Positions 8,917 through 17,662 of a stretch of DNA of 64,000 nt are shown one piece after another. The position numbers and the translations under genes were made by a program. Within the stretch, counting starts at the first letter, position 1, and each line of letters begins with the position of its first letter. Location: the NCBI GenBank assembly GCA_963698015.1, contig OY969109.1:1612001-1676000 (forward strand), in the 5' to 3' direction. The notes beneath the pieces were generated by a model, which worked only from the letters and a program-made list of their open reading frames with translations, had not been told where the DNA came from and made no database searches. Source of the DNA: VAXT01 sp963698015. Its GTDB lineage: Bacteria; Actinomycetota; Thermoleophilia; Gaiellales; Gaiellaceae.

Positions 8917-9345
8917 CTATTGGTAGACGAGAGCGGTCGCGCCCTCGATCTTGACGACCTCGACCCGTTCTCCGGCCTCCATCACCTGATCGTCGACGAA
9001 CGAGCGGGCCGACCACTCCTCGCCGCCGATCCGCACGCGGCCGCCGTTGACGTCGACACGTTCGAGGACGAGCGCCTTCGAGCCCACGAGGGCCGCGGTG
9101 CCCGTACGGAGGAGCGGCGGCACATGCAGGTGGCTGCGGGCGAGCGGGCGGAGGATGGCGACCGACGCGATCGAGGCGACCACGAAGCCGACGATCTGGA
9201 CGACCGGCCCCAGGCCGAGCAGCGCGAGCACGCAGGCGATCACCGCTGCCACGGCGACCGGCCCCAGGAAGAACAGGCCCGGCGTGAGGATCTCCCCCAC
9301 GGCGAGCAACACGGCCGCAATGGCCCACAGCAACCAGGCTGGCAC
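8917..9345 (-). CDS. NfeD-like membrane protein (short form)
   Basis: A 142-residue protein with an N-terminal membrane region (about residues 2-75, several helices including VGEILTPGLFFLGP) and a C-terminal OB-fold NfeD domain containing the GTAALVG and GERVEVVKIEGATALV strands. This is the short form without the N-terminal ClpP-like protease domain. I chose the GTG at 9345 because the first membrane helix begins immediately after it; a longer in-frame start adds a polar stretch unlike the family. It is the first gene of the NfeD-SPFH pair. Confidence 0.8.
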   Translation of the reverse strand: MPAWLLWAIAAVLLAVGEILTPGLFFLGPVAVAAVIACVLALLGLGPVVQIVGFVVASIASVAILRPLARSHLHVPPLLRTGTAALVGSKALVLERVDVNGGRVRIGGEEWSARSFVDDQVMEAGERVEVVKIEGATALVYQ

Positions 9346-9457
9346 CGCTGCGAATCCTACGGCGTCCGGGCCTCGTTGCGAAGGCGCGCCGAGTCGGTGC
9401 ACTTCTGTCTCGAATCCGGCACGAGCGGCGTCGGACCGCGCTCATAGACTCGACGCG

Positions 9458-10804
9458 ATGGCCAAGGCTCCGGCAGTCCATTTCTCCTGCGCCGAGTGCG
9501 GCTACTCGACCGGCCGCTGGCTCGGGCGCTGCCCGTCCTGCGGGAGCTTCGGCACGCTCGCGGAGGAGGCTCCGCCGGCCGCGAACGGGAGCGCCGAGGC
9601 GAAGCCGCTCCTGCGCCTGGCCGAGGTCGAGGTCGAGGACGCAGCACGGATCCCGACGGGAGTTCCTGAGCTCGACCGCGTGCTCGGAGGCGGGCTCGTC
9701 CCCGCGTCGCTCGTGCTCGTCGGGGGCGAGCCGGGCGTCGGGAAGTCGACGCTCCTGCTGAGCGCCCTCGCCTCGATCTCCCGCGACCGCCGCGCGCTGC
9801 TCGTGACCGGGGAGGAGTCGACCGCTCAGGTGAAGCTGCGCGCCGCGAGGCTCGGCGGCGCGGAGAAGGTCGAGATCCTCGCCGAGACGAACCTCGACGC
9901 GGTCTGCGCGACGCTCGAGCGTGAGCGCCCGGACGTGTGCGTGATCGACTCGATCCAGACGCTCTACTCGGCCGAGATCGGCTCCGCGCCGGGCTCGGTC
10001 GCCCAGGTGCGGGAGGCGGCTGCCCGGTTGCTCCGCGTCGGGAAGGAGTCAGGCGTCGCGCTGTTCCTCGTCGGGCACGTGACGAAGGACGGCTCGGTGG
10101 CCGGTCCGCGCGTGCTCGAGCACCTCGTCGACTGCGTGCTCCAGTTCGAGGGCGACCGGTACCACGCGCATCGTGTCCTTCGCGCGGCGAAGAACCGCTT
10201 CGGCTCGACGAACGAGCTGGGCGTGTTCGAGATGACGGGCACCGGGCTGCAGGGCGTTCCGGACCCGTCGGCGGTCTTCGGGCAGAGCGACGGCGAGGTC
10301 GGCGCGGCCGTGGCCTGCGCGCTCGAGGGCACGAGGCCGCTCCTGCTCGAGATCCAGGCGCTCGTCTCCCAGACCGACCTCGCGATGCCGCGCCGCGTCG
10401 GGACGGGGGTCGATCCGAAGCGGCTCGCGATGATCGTCGCGGTGCTCTCGCGGCACGCGGGGCTCGCGCTCGGGCAGGCGGACGTGTTCGTCAACGTCGC
10501 GGGCGGGGTGCGGATCGACGAGCCGGGGGCCGACCTGGCCGTCGCGCTCGCGATCGCCTCTGCGGCGAAGGGCGTGCCGTTGAGAGCGTCCACGGCTTCC
10601 TTCGGCGAAGTGGGGCTGACCGGCCGGCTCCGGCCCGCGACGCAGGCGGAACGGCGCGCTCAGGAGTGCGCCAAGCTCGGTCTGGGCGCCGTGATCGTGC
10701 CGAAAGGCACGGACGCTCGCGCGAAGATCTCTCTCGTCGAGGCCGAGACGCTCCGCAAGGCCGTGTCAGCGGCCCTCGAGAAGGCGGAACCGGCAGCCGC
10801 GTAG
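9458..10804 (+). CDS. radA: DNA repair protein RadA
   Basis: A 448-residue RadA/Sms ATPase that helps process recombination intermediates and branch migration. It has the N-terminal zinc finger CAEC...CPSC (Cys 11, 14, 25, 28), a RecA-like core with Walker A GGEPGVGKST (about 89-98), Walker B VCVIDSI, the RadA-specific KNRFGSTNE motif (about 245) and a C-terminal Lon-like domain. Length is typical for the family. It is divergent from the NfeD gene and followed by carD, an order I recall as common in Gram-positive bacteria (radA next to disA or carD). Longer in-frame starts run antisense to NfeD and were discarded. Confidence 0.95.
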   Translation: MAKAPAVHFSCAECGYSTGRWLGRCPSCGSFGTLAEEAPPAANGSAEAKPLLRLAEVEVEDAARIPTGVPELDRVLGGGLVPASLVLVGGEPGVGKSTLLLSALASISRDRRALLVTGEESTAQVKLRAARLGGAEKVEILAETNLDAVCATLERERPDVCVIDSIQTLYSAEIGSAPGSVAQVREAAARLLRVGKESGVALFLVGHVTKDGSVAGPRVLEHLVDCVLQFEGDRYHAHRVLRAAKNRFGSTNELGVFEMTGTGLQGVPDPSAVFGQSDGEVGAAVACALEGTRPLLLEIQALVSQTDLAMPRRVGTGVDPKRLAMIVAVLSRHAGLALGQADVFVNVAGGVRIDEPGADLAVALAIASAAKGVPLRASTASFGEVGLTGRLRPATQAERRAQECAKLGLGAVIVPKGTDARAKISLVEAETLRKAVSAALEKAEPAAA

Positions 10805-10866
10805 CCCGCTCTGAGCAGGACTTTTTCGTTCCGAAGGCAAAAAAAGTGGCCTTTTCCAGCAACTTT

Positions 10867-10875
10867 TGCTATCCT
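10867..10875 (+). promoter_or_regulatory. Extended -10 promoter element of carD
   Basis: The sequence TGCTATCCT contains TG one base before TATCCT (10870-10875), an extended -10 element. It sits in a locally A/T-rich patch between radA and carD, about 70 bp before the carD start. No convincing -35 is present at the usual distance (TGGCCT), which fits an extended -10 promoter. Predicted from sequence only. Confidence 0.5.
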
Positions 10876-10946
10876 GGTAGTCACTCGCCGGCGGTTGTCC
10901 ACCCGTCGGCGGTTTGTTGAAACCACACGGAACGGGGAGGTCGGGC

Positions 10947-11468
10947 TTGTACAAAGTCGGCGATAAGGTCGTGTATCCGCACCACGGCGCGGGCACCGTG
11001 GTCAAGAAAGAAAAGCGGACTGTGCTCGGAGAAGAGCGCGAATACCTACAGATCCAGATCCTGCACAACGACATGACCGTGCAGGTTCCGACCGAGAACG
11101 CCGACCGCGTCGGCCTCCGGAAAGTGATCGATGAGACAACCGTCGAGCAGGTGCTGAAGGCCCTGCGCGGCAGCGGCACCACGATGCCCAAGAACTGGAA
11201 CCGACGGTTCAAGCACAACCGCGACAAGATGAAGACCGGCGACATCTTCGAGCTGGCCGAGGTCGTCCGGAACCTGTCGCTGCGCGACCACGAGAAGGGC
11301 CTCTCGACCGGCGAGAAGCAGATGTTCGTCAAGGCGAAGAAGATCCTCGTCTCCGAGCTCATGTACGCGAAGGGCATGGACGAGGAAGAGGCTGCCGAGT
11401 GGCTCGACGACATCCTCGCGGGTGTCGGCACGAAGAAGACTCGCGCCAAGGTCGCAGCTAAGGCTTAG
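10947..11468 (+). CDS. carD: CarD-family RNA polymerase-binding regulator
   Basis: This 173-residue protein binds the RNA polymerase beta subunit and stabilises open promoter complexes. The N-terminal Tudor-like RNAP-interaction domain begins YKVGDKVVYPHHGAGTV; the C-terminal helical DNA-binding domain includes NWNRRFKHNRDKMKTGD and LSTGEKQMFVKAKKIL. The start is a TTG at 10947, preceded at 6 bp by GGGGAGG (10934-10940); the upstream TTG at 10914 lacks such a site. Its stop overlaps the convergent pip gene by 4 bp. Length is typical of mycobacterial CarD (about 162). Confidence 0.93.
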   Translation: MYKVGDKVVYPHHGAGTVVKKEKRTVLGEEREYLQIQILHNDMTVQVPTENADRVGLRKVIDETTVEQVLKALRGSGTTMPKNWNRRFKHNRDKMKTGDIFELAEVVRNLSLRDHEKGLSTGEKQMFVKAKKILVSELMYAKGMDEEEAAEWLDDILAGVGTKKTRAKVAAKA

Positions 11469-12409
11469 CGGAACCGATCAGTTGCCAGGGCGACCTGGCG
11501 CCCGAGCTCGCCGGTCGGTATGTGGCCGGCCTCGTCGACGATCACGAGCTCGGCTCGTGGCCATACACGCCTGAGCGCGTACGCGTTCTCGATGGGCGCC
11601 TGGAAGTCGTAGCGGCCGCTGACCAGCACACCCGGGATGTCGGCCAGGAGGCTGGCATCCCGGAGCAGGGCGCCGTCCTCCAGCCAGGCGTTGGCGCGCA
11701 CGTAGTGCGCCACGATTCGCGCGAACGCGAGCGCGTAGTCGGGATCGCGGAACCTCTCAGCGAGCTCTGTCGTCGGCGGCCAGGCGGGCGTCGCGGATTC
11801 CCACATGCACCACTCGAAGGCGGCGTTCCCCCGGACTGAAGGGTCCGGATGGACGAACAGGGCGCTGTAGGCGTCGACGACGTCCGGGTCGCTTTCTGCC
11901 TCCGGCACGAGGGCGCGTAGGCGCTCCCACTGCTCCGGAAAGAAGCGCGCTAGGCCTCCGCGGAAGAGCCAGTCGAACTCCTCGTGCCGCCCGGTCGTCA
12001 CGCTCGAGAGGACGATCTCCGTGATGCGGTCCGTGTGCGTCACCGAGTACGTGAGCCCGAGCGTGCTTCCCCAGGAGCCGCCGAACACCAGCCAGCGCTC
12101 GATCTCGAGCTGCTCGCGCAAGAGCTCGGCGTCCGCGACCAGGCGCCAGGTCGTGTTTGCGCTTAGATCGGTGTCGGGGTCGCTTGCGTGAGGCGTGCTT
12201 CGGCCGCAGTTGCGCTGGTCGAAGAGCACAAGGCGGTATGCGTCGGGATCGAAGAACGACCGAAACCAGGGCGAGCATCCGGAGCCCGGGCCTCCGTGGA
12301 AGACGACCGCCGGCTTGCCGCGCGGGTTGCCGCAGGTCTCCCAGTAGACCCGGTTGCCGTCGCCGACCTCCAGGAAGCCCTGATCGTGCGGCTCGACTTC
12401 GGGGTACAC
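11465..12409 (-). CDS. pip: Proline iminopeptidase (S33 alpha/beta hydrolase)
   Basis: A 314-residue peptidase that removes N-terminal proline from peptides. Visible features are the opening YPEVEPHDQGFLEVGDG typical of Pip, the oxyanion motif HGGPG (residues 38-42), DQRNCGRS, the nucleophile elbow GGSWGS (110-115, Ser112), and later GRYDFQAP (catalytic Asp) and DEAGHIP (catalytic His). I chose GTG 12409 because it gives exactly the family N-terminus. It is divergent from ispD with a 28-bp gap. It probably serves in cytoplasmic peptide turnover. Confidence 0.92.
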   Translation of the reverse strand: MYPEVEPHDQGFLEVGDGNRVYWETCGNPRGKPAVVFHGGPGSGCSPWFRSFFDPDAYRLVLFDQRNCGRSTPHASDPDTDLSANTTWRLVADAELLREQLEIERWLVFGGSWGSTLGLTYSVTHTDRITEIVLSSVTTGRHEEFDWLFRGGLARFFPEQWERLRALVPEAESDPDVVDAYSALFVHPDPSVRGNAAFEWCMWESATPAWPPTTELAERFRDPDYALAFARIVAHYVRANAWLEDGALLRDASLLADIPGVLVSGRYDFQAPIENAYALRRVWPRAELVIVDEAGHIPTGELGRQVALATDRFR

Positions 12410-12437
12410 GGGGCCATACCCTAGTAACCTCGGTCCC

Positions 12438-13112
12438 GTGAGCGTCTGGGCGATTCTCGCGGCGGCCGGGAGCGGCGAGCGACTCGGGTTGGACCGCCCG
12501 AAGGCGTTCGCGCCGCTGAACGACAGGCCGCTCATCGCGGAGCCGCTGGAGCGGCTCGACGCCTCCGCGTGGATCGACGGGATCGTCATCGCGGCCCCGC
12601 CCGAGTGGGAGGAGCCGTGCATCCTCGTCGCCGAGGAGATCGCGGCTGGAAAGGTGGCAAAGGCGGTGACCGGCCGCGAGACGCGCAGCGAGTCGGTGCG
12701 CGCGGCGCTCGCCGAGGTGCCGGAGGAGGCGACCGTCGTCCTCGTCCACGACGCTGCCCGGCCGCTCGTCGGGGACGAGGTGATCGAGCGGGTGATCACC
12801 GCGCTCGGCGACGGCTGGGACGGGGCCGTTCCGGTTCTGCCTGTCTCGGACACCGTCAAGCGAGTCGACGGCGAAGCGATCGCCGAGACGATCGAGCGGG
12901 AGGGTCTCTTCACCGCCCAGACCCCGCAAGCCTTCGACGCCCAAGTCCTCCGAGACGCCTTCGCGACCTTGCAACACAGTGTTACTAAGTCGACCGATTG
13001 CGCCTCGCTCGTAGAGGCCAACGGCGGTCGCGTGCGGGCAGTTGAGGGCGATCCGCGCCTGCTCAAGGTGACCACCTCCGCCGACCTGGAGGTCGTCGAG
13101 TCATGGCTGTAG
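12438..13112 (+). CDS. ispD: 2-C-methyl-D-erythritol 4-phosphate cytidylyltransferase
   Basis: IspD couples CTP to methylerythritol phosphate in the MEP isoprenoid pathway. The 224-residue protein has the nucleotide-binding loop AAAGSGERLGLDRPKAF at the N-terminus, VHDAARPLV (metal/CTP region) in the middle and TAQTPQAF with a following DCASLVE segment toward the C-terminus, all IspD signatures. The start is GTG. It overlaps the following HAD gene by 10 bp, and ispF lies one gene further on, so the three probably form an operon. Confidence 0.94.
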   Translation: MSVWAILAAAGSGERLGLDRPKAFAPLNDRPLIAEPLERLDASAWIDGIVIAAPPEWEEPCILVAEEIAAGKVAKAVTGRETRSESVRAALAEVPEEATVVLVHDAARPLVGDEVIERVITALGDGWDGAVPVLPVSDTVKRVDGEAIAETIEREGLFTAQTPQAFDAQVLRDAFATLQHSVTKSTDCASLVEANGGRVRAVEGDPRLLKVTTSADLEVVESWL

Positions 13113-13696
13113 CAGTCGTCTTCGACTTCGGCTACACCCTGGTCGACGAAGACCGCGTCTGGAGGGAGACGGCTGCACAGATCGGGTGTCCGGACTCGGT
13201 CTTCTTCGCAACGCTGGGCGCCGTGATCGAGCGGCGGGGGCACCATCGAGACGTCTTCCGGCTGCTCGGCGACGGCGGTCGGCCCGATCCGGTGCCGTTC
13301 GCTCCGGAGGACTTCTACGACGACGCGCTTCCCTGCCTCATCGCCTTGAAGGAGCGCGGCCTCGTCGTCGGGATCGCGGGCAACTTCAGCTCCGAGATCG
13401 AAGAGTTCCTCGGCGAGCACATCGAGGCCGACTTCATCGCGTCGTCCGAGCGCTGGCGGGTGGAGAAGCCCAGCCCGGAGTTCTTCGCCAGGATCGTCTC
13501 CGAGGCGGGCTGCGCACCTGAGGATGTCGCGTACGTCGGCGACCGAGTCGACAACGACGTCGTCCCGGCGGCGGGCGCTGGGATGGCCGCCCACTTCCTG
13601 GTCCGTGGCCCCTGGGCGTTCGTCCAGAAGGACTGGCCTGAGGCCGACCGCGCATCTGTCCGGCTCCACGATCTCAGCTCCCTAGTGGCCGCGTGA
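13103..13696 (+). CDS. HAD-superfamily hydrolase
   Basis: A 197-residue HAD protein between ispD and ispF, overlapping both. Motif I is DFGYT (residues 8-12): the nucleophile Asp8 is present but the usual acid/base Asp two residues later is Gly10. Motif III/IV appears as EKPSPEFF and YVGDRVDNDVVPA. The altered motif I suggests a non-phosphatase HAD activity or a phosphatase using another acid. Location suggests cleaning up or modifying an isoprenoid or cytidylyl intermediate, but this is context only. Confidence 0.8.
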   Translation: MAVAVVFDFGYTLVDEDRVWRETAAQIGCPDSVFFATLGAVIERRGHHRDVFRLLGDGGRPDPVPFAPEDFYDDALPCLIALKERGLVVGIAGNFSSEIEEFLGEHIEADFIASSERWRVEKPSPEFFARIVSEAGCAPEDVAYVGDRVDNDVVPAAGAGMAAHFLVRGPWAFVQKDWPEADRASVRLHDLSSLVAA

Positions 13697-14178
13697 GCGA
13701 GCTGCGGATCGGGCTCGGGGTCGACGCGCACCGCTTCGAGGACGGGATCCCGCTCGTGCTCGCGGGAGTCGACTTCCCCGGTGAGCCCGGGCTCGCCGGC
13801 CACTCGGACGGCGACGTGGTCGCCCATGCGCTGATCGACGCGATCCTGGGCGCGGCCGGCAAGGGCGACATCGGCGAGCTGTTCCCGTCGGTGGATCCGC
13901 AGTGGCTCGACGTCTCCTCGATCCGGCTTCTCCAGCGGAGCTACGAGGTCGTCCGGATGGGCGGCTTCGAGCTCGTGAATGCGGACTGCGTCCTGATCGG
14001 CGAGCGTCCGCGGATCGCCGACGTGCGGGTCGCGATGGGCGCGCGGCTGGCGGGCGCGATGGGAGTCGACATCGACCGCGTCACGGTGCGCGCGACGACG
14101 ACCGACGAGCTCGGCTTCACGGGCCGCGGCGAAGGCCTCGCGGCTCAGGCAGTCGCGCTTCTGAGACGCTCCGCCTGA
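13693..14178 (+). CDS. ispF: 2-C-methyl-D-erythritol 2,4-cyclodiphosphate synthase
   Basis: A 161-residue homotrimeric enzyme of the MEP pathway that cyclises the CDP-methylerythritol phosphate product with release of CMP. It shows GLGVDAHRF (metal-binding Asp and His) at the N-terminus, AGHSDGDVVAHALIDA, KGDIGELFP, and TTTDELGFTGRGEG near the C-terminus, all diagnostic. Length is typical. The start GTG overlaps the preceding HAD stop by 4 bp, so translation is probably coupled to it. Confidence 0.95.
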   Translation: MSELRIGLGVDAHRFEDGIPLVLAGVDFPGEPGLAGHSDGDVVAHALIDAILGAAGKGDIGELFPSVDPQWLDVSSIRLLQRSYEVVRMGGFELVNADCVLIGERPRIADVRVAMGARLAGAMGVDIDRVTVRATTTDELGFTGRGEGLAAQAVALLRRSA

Positions 14179-14179
14179 C

Positions 14180-14932
14180 ATGGCACTCCACTTCCCGACT
14201 CGCGCCGAGCGGCCCGGCAAGCTCCCGCACGCGGCCAGCCTCCAGCAGGGCATCTGGCCCGAGTTCATGTACCACGACGCCGTGCTCGAGCAGCTTTTCG
14301 GCCGCGTGATCTCCGAGTACGCCCAGTTTCAGTTCTACGTCTGGGACGACGAGCGCGAGGAGGTCGTCGGTGCGGGAAACGCGCTGCCGGCGACGTGGGA
14401 CGGCCGGACCGAGAGCCTGCCGGACGGGGGAGTCGACGCGGTCGTCGAGGCCAGGTTCGCGGACGAGCCGGCAACGGCGAACGTCCTCTGCGCGCTGCAG
14501 ATCCTGATCGCGCCGGAGTGCCGCGGCCGGGGGCTCAGCAGCCGCATGATCCAGCGTATGGCCGAGATCGGCCGGGCGCACGGGCTCGAGACGCTGATCG
14601 CTCCCGTGCGGCCGAACCTCAAGCACAGCTACCCGCTGACCCCGATCGAGAGCTACATCGAGTGGCGGCGACCCGACGGAATGCTCCTCGACCCATGGCT
14701 GCGGACGCACGAACGCCTCGGAGCCGGGATCGCGAAGGTGGCTCCCGAGTCGATGCGCGTCCTCGGCACCGTCGCCCAGTGGGAGGAGTGGGCGGAGCTC
14801 GCGTTCCCGGAGAGCGGCTCCTACGTCGTGCCCGGCGCGCTGGTGCCGGTCGAGATCGATCGCGAGCGGGACCAAGGGCTCTATGTCGAGCCGAACGTCT
14901 GGATGGTGCACCCGCCTAGCGCGGGAGCGTGA
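14180..14932 (+). CDS. GNAT-family N-acetyltransferase
   Basis: This 250-residue protein begins 1 bp after the ispF stop. Its GNAT acetyl-CoA pyrophosphate-binding loop is ECRGRGLSSRMI (about residues 114-125), preceded by the strand LQILIAP. The long C-terminal half (residues 150-250) has conserved-looking blocks such as PNLKHSYPLTPIESYIEWRR but no second recognisable domain. The acceptor is unknown. The 3' end overlaps the convergent mutY gene by 17 bp. Confidence 0.7.
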   Translation: MALHFPTRAERPGKLPHAASLQQGIWPEFMYHDAVLEQLFGRVISEYAQFQFYVWDDEREEVVGAGNALPATWDGRTESLPDGGVDAVVEARFADEPATANVLCALQILIAPECRGRGLSSRMIQRMAEIGRAHGLETLIAPVRPNLKHSYPLTPIESYIEWRRPDGMLLDPWLRTHERLGAGIAKVAPESMRVLGTVAQWEEWAELAFPESGSYVVPGALVPVEIDRERDQGLYVEPNVWMVHPPSAGA

Positions 14933-15632
14933 CGAGCCCGCCGCGGACCTGCACGAGCCCGTCGGCCTCCAGCGCGTCCACCGCCTCCTCGTCCACCAGG
15001 TGGCGCCTGCGAGGCTTTTCCGCCACGAGGCTGAGCGCTCGGGCCCGTCGCTGGCGGAACGAGCCTTCGAAGCGGCCCTGCTTGCGGAGCGCCTCGTAGC
15101 GCCGGCCGCGCGACGGGCAGCCGCTCGCGAGTGGACATGCGCGGCAGCGGGGGATCCGCGCGAGACAGACCGTCGCGCCGAGGTCCATGAGCGCATGCGC
15201 CGAGAGTGGTCCGAACGAGCCTGCGGTCCGGTCGAGCACACGGCGCACGTTCACATCGACCGGAAGCACCGGGCGATCGAACGCGAACCTGGCCACGGCA
15301 TCGGCGGTGTACCGACCCACTCCCGGAAGCTCGGTCAGGTCCTCCGGCCAGCCGTCGGCGGCGATCCGCCGGGCGGCCCGGTGCAGGCTCAGCGCCCGGC
15401 GGTTGTAGCCGAGCCCCTGCCACTCGCGGATCGCGTCCGCGGGCGTCGCGGCGGCGAGCGCCTCGACCGAAGGCCAACGCTCGAGCCACGCGAGGTACCG
15501 CGGAACGACGCGCGCGACCTGCGTCTGCTGGAGCATGACCTCCGAGACGAGAATCGCGTACGGGTCGCGAGTCTTCCGCCACGGCAGGTCTCGTCCGTGG
15601 TCTTCGTACCAGGCGAGGAGCTCCTCCTCCAC
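14916..15632 (-). CDS. mutY: A/G-specific adenine glycosylase, short form
   Basis: A 238-residue HhH-GPD DNA glycosylase that removes adenine mispaired with 8-oxoguanine. It has the catalytic Glu31 in SEVMLQQTQV, the helix-hairpin-helix LPGVGRYTA with Tyr108 (MutY-type rather than the Lys of endonuclease III), catalytic Asp126 in PVDVNVRRV, and a [4Fe-4S] cluster motif Cys156-X6-Cys-X2-Cys-X5-Cys172. The usual C-terminal NUDIX-like 8-oxoG recognition domain is missing: only about 65 residues follow the cluster, against roughly 130. I favour MutY over Nth because of the tyrosine. Confidence 0.88.
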   Translation of the reverse strand: MEEELLAWYEDHGRDLPWRKTRDPYAILVSEVMLQQTQVARVVPRYLAWLERWPSVEALAAATPADAIREWQGLGYNRRALSLHRAARRIAADGWPEDLTELPGVGRYTADAVARFAFDRPVLPVDVNVRRVLDRTAGSFGPLSAHALMDLGATVCLARIPRCRACPLASGCPSRGRRYEALRKQGRFEGSFRQRRARALSLVAEKPRRRHLVDEEAVDALEADGLVQVRGGLVTLPR

Positions 15633-15642
15633 GGCGCCGACC

Positions 15643-16971
15643 CTACAAGGGCAGCCTGATCCACACGTCCGCGCCGCCGTCCGGGCGGATCGTTGCGCCG
15701 GCAGTCCCGTCGTGCGCGCGCGCGATCGTCTCCACGATTGCGAGCCCGAGCCCGCTGCCGTTGCCCGACGGCGTGGCCCGCGTGAACGCCTTGAACGCGT
15801 GGTCGCGGAAGTCCGGCGGGAGACCGGGGCCCTCGTCGAGCACGTGCAGCTCGACGCTCGAGTTGTGCCTGCCCGCGGTGATCGTGATCGGGCCGCGGCC
15901 GTGCTCGAACGCGTTGTCGACGAGGTTCCCGAGCGCCTGCTCGACCCGCGGCCGATCGACCCGCGCCACGGGCGCTTCGTCCGCCTCTACCGTCAGCGAG
16001 CGCCTTTCGAGCTCGGCCCGCGCGCCGAAGCGGTCGCGAACCTTCTCCACGACGTCCACGAGGTCGGTTGGCTCGGGGCGCAGCGCCAGCGTGCCCTGCT
16101 CGGCGCGAGCGAGGATGAGCAGGTCGTCGGCGATCCGGGACAGCCGGTCCGTCTCCTCGGCCGCGGAGCGGATCGAGTTCTCGAACTCCTGCGTCGTACG
16201 CGAACGGCGCAGCGCCAGCTCGAGCTCGGCCCGAAGCGTGGCGAGCGGAGTCCTCAGCTCGTGGCTCGCGTCGGCGACGAAGCGGCGCTCGCGCTCGAGC
16301 CCGTCCTCGAGCCGCGCGAGCATCTCGTTCAGCGTGCGGCCGAGCCGCGAGACCTCGTCGTCCGCAGGTGGGACGGGCAGCCGCTCGTGGAGAGAGGACG
16401 TGGAGATCTCGTCGGCGCGCCTGCGCATGGACTCGATCGGCCGCAGCGCGGCGCCCGCGAGCACGTAGCCGCCGATCGACATCAACAGGAGGGCGATCGG
16501 GCCGCCGACGAGGAAGGCCGCCTGCAGGCTCGTCAGCGTGTCGTTGCGATGCTCGAGCGTGGCGCCGACGACCAGCAGGTTGTTCTGAACAGGCAGAGCG
16601 AGCATGCGGCCAGACTCGTCCTGGCCCGGAATCCGCGGCCGGTCGAAGAACCGCTGCTCCTTCGCCGCCAGAGCGACCTGCGATGGCGACAGGAGCGGCT
16701 GCCCATGCAGCAGTGGAGTCGAATCGACGACGCGCCCGTCCGGCGTGACGAGCTCCGAGAACGTGTCGACGCTGCCGGTGGGGCGGACGGAGCCCCCGCG
16801 CTGGATGAGCGCGGACAGAGCCTGGGCCCGCGAGCGCAGGTCCTTGTCGAATGCGCGGTCCATGTCCGAGGCCACACGCACGTAGACGAAGAGCCCAACC
16901 GCGGCCAGGACGATCGCCATCGCGACGGCGAAGATGAGCGTCAGCCGGATGCGGATCGGGATCCGGCTCAC
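15643..16971 (-). CDS. Sensor histidine kinase (OmpR-partner class)
   Basis: A 442-residue membrane kinase. Order of parts: first membrane helix (about residues 9-30), extracellular sensor region to about 145, second helix with GGPIALLLMSIGGYVLAG, HAMP linker, dimerisation H-box ASHELRTPL, N-box NLVDNAFEHG, and ATP-lid motifs DEGPGLP and GSGLGLAIVE. The GTG start overlaps the response regulator stop as GTGA, so the pair is coupled. The stimulus is unknown; the architecture resembles MprB/BaeS-like envelope-stress kinases. Confidence 0.9.
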   Translation of the reverse strand: MSRIPIRIRLTLIFAVAMAIVLAAVGLFVYVRVASDMDRAFDKDLRSRAQALSALIQRGGSVRPTGSVDTFSELVTPDGRVVDSTPLLHGQPLLSPSQVALAAKEQRFFDRPRIPGQDESGRMLALPVQNNLLVVGATLEHRNDTLTSLQAAFLVGGPIALLLMSIGGYVLAGAALRPIESMRRRADEISTSSLHERLPVPPADDEVSRLGRTLNEMLARLEDGLERERRFVADASHELRTPLATLRAELELALRRSRTTQEFENSIRSAAEETDRLSRIADDLLILARAEQGTLALRPEPTDLVDVVEKVRDRFGARAELERRSLTVEADEAPVARVDRPRVEQALGNLVDNAFEHGRGPITITAGRHNSSVELHVLDEGPGLPPDFRDHAFKAFTRATPSGNGSGLGLAIVETIARAHDGTAGATIRPDGGADVWIRLPL

Positions 16972-17639
16972 GTGTCCCTCAGCCGGTAGCCGACGCCGCG
17001 CACGGTCTCGAGCGACTCCTCGCCGAAGGGCCGGTCGACCTTCTCGCGCAGGTAGCGCACATAGACGTCGATCACGTTCGAGCGGTTCTCGTACGCAAAG
17101 TCCCAGGCGTGCTCGATCAGCTGCAGCCGGCTGAGAGCCTGCCCGGGCCGGCGCATGAACGTCTCGAGCAGCGCGAACTCCTTCGGCGACAGCGGGACCT
17201 CGGTCTCGCCGCGCCAGACACGCCGCGACGCAGGATCGAGCCGCAGGTCGCCGACGACGAGCTCCGTGGGCCGCTCGACGCCGCCTCGACGCGTGAGTGC
17301 CCGGAGCCGCGCGAGGAGCTCCGCGAAGGAGAACGGCTTCGTCAGGTAGTCGTCGGCCCCGGCGTCGAGCCCGTTGACGCGGTCGCCGACGGAGTCCCGC
17401 GCGGTCAGCATCAGGACGGGCGACCAGACGCCGGCCTTGCGCAGCTCGCGGCAGGTCTCGAACCCGTCGCGCCCGGGGAGCATGACGTCGAGCACGATCG
17501 CGTCGTACGGATGCGCCTCCGCCATCCAGAGCGCGTCCTCACCGGACGTGGCGACGTCGGCGGCGTGTCCCTCTTCGGCCAGGCCCCGCCGGACGAGGCT
17601 CGCCATCTTCAGCTCGTCCTCGACGATCAACACCCTCAT
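16968..17639 (-). CDS. OmpR/PhoB-family response regulator
   Basis: This 223-residue regulator has a receiver domain with phospho-acceptor Asp51 in YDAIVLDVMLPG, the acidic pair EDE near residue 8, and Lys in DDYLTKPFSF. A winged-helix DNA-binding domain follows, with EFALLETFMRRPGQALSR and NVIDVYVRYLREK. The start ATG at 17639 was preferred because it opens directly into the receiver strand MRVLIVEDE. It precedes the cognate kinase. Next to it, transcribed the same way, lies an ABC exporter unit that could be a target, but no binding site was recognised. Confidence 0.92.
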   Translation of the reverse strand: MRVLIVEDELKMASLVRRGLAEEGHAADVATSGEDALWMAEAHPYDAIVLDVMLPGRDGFETCRELRKAGVWSPVLMLTARDSVGDRVNGLDAGADDYLTKPFSFAELLARLRALTRRGGVERPTELVVGDLRLDPASRRVWRGETEVPLSPKEFALLETFMRRPGQALSRLQLIEHAWDFAYENRSNVIDVYVRYLREKVDRPFGEESLETVRGVGYRLRDT

Positions 17640-17662
17640 TGCGACCACTCACATTATGAGAG

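Noticed and set aside
10833..10856. AAGGC/GCCTT hairpin after radA as a terminator
   Set aside because: Only five pairs with a 10-nt loop; overlaps the carD promoter region and is too weak to call.
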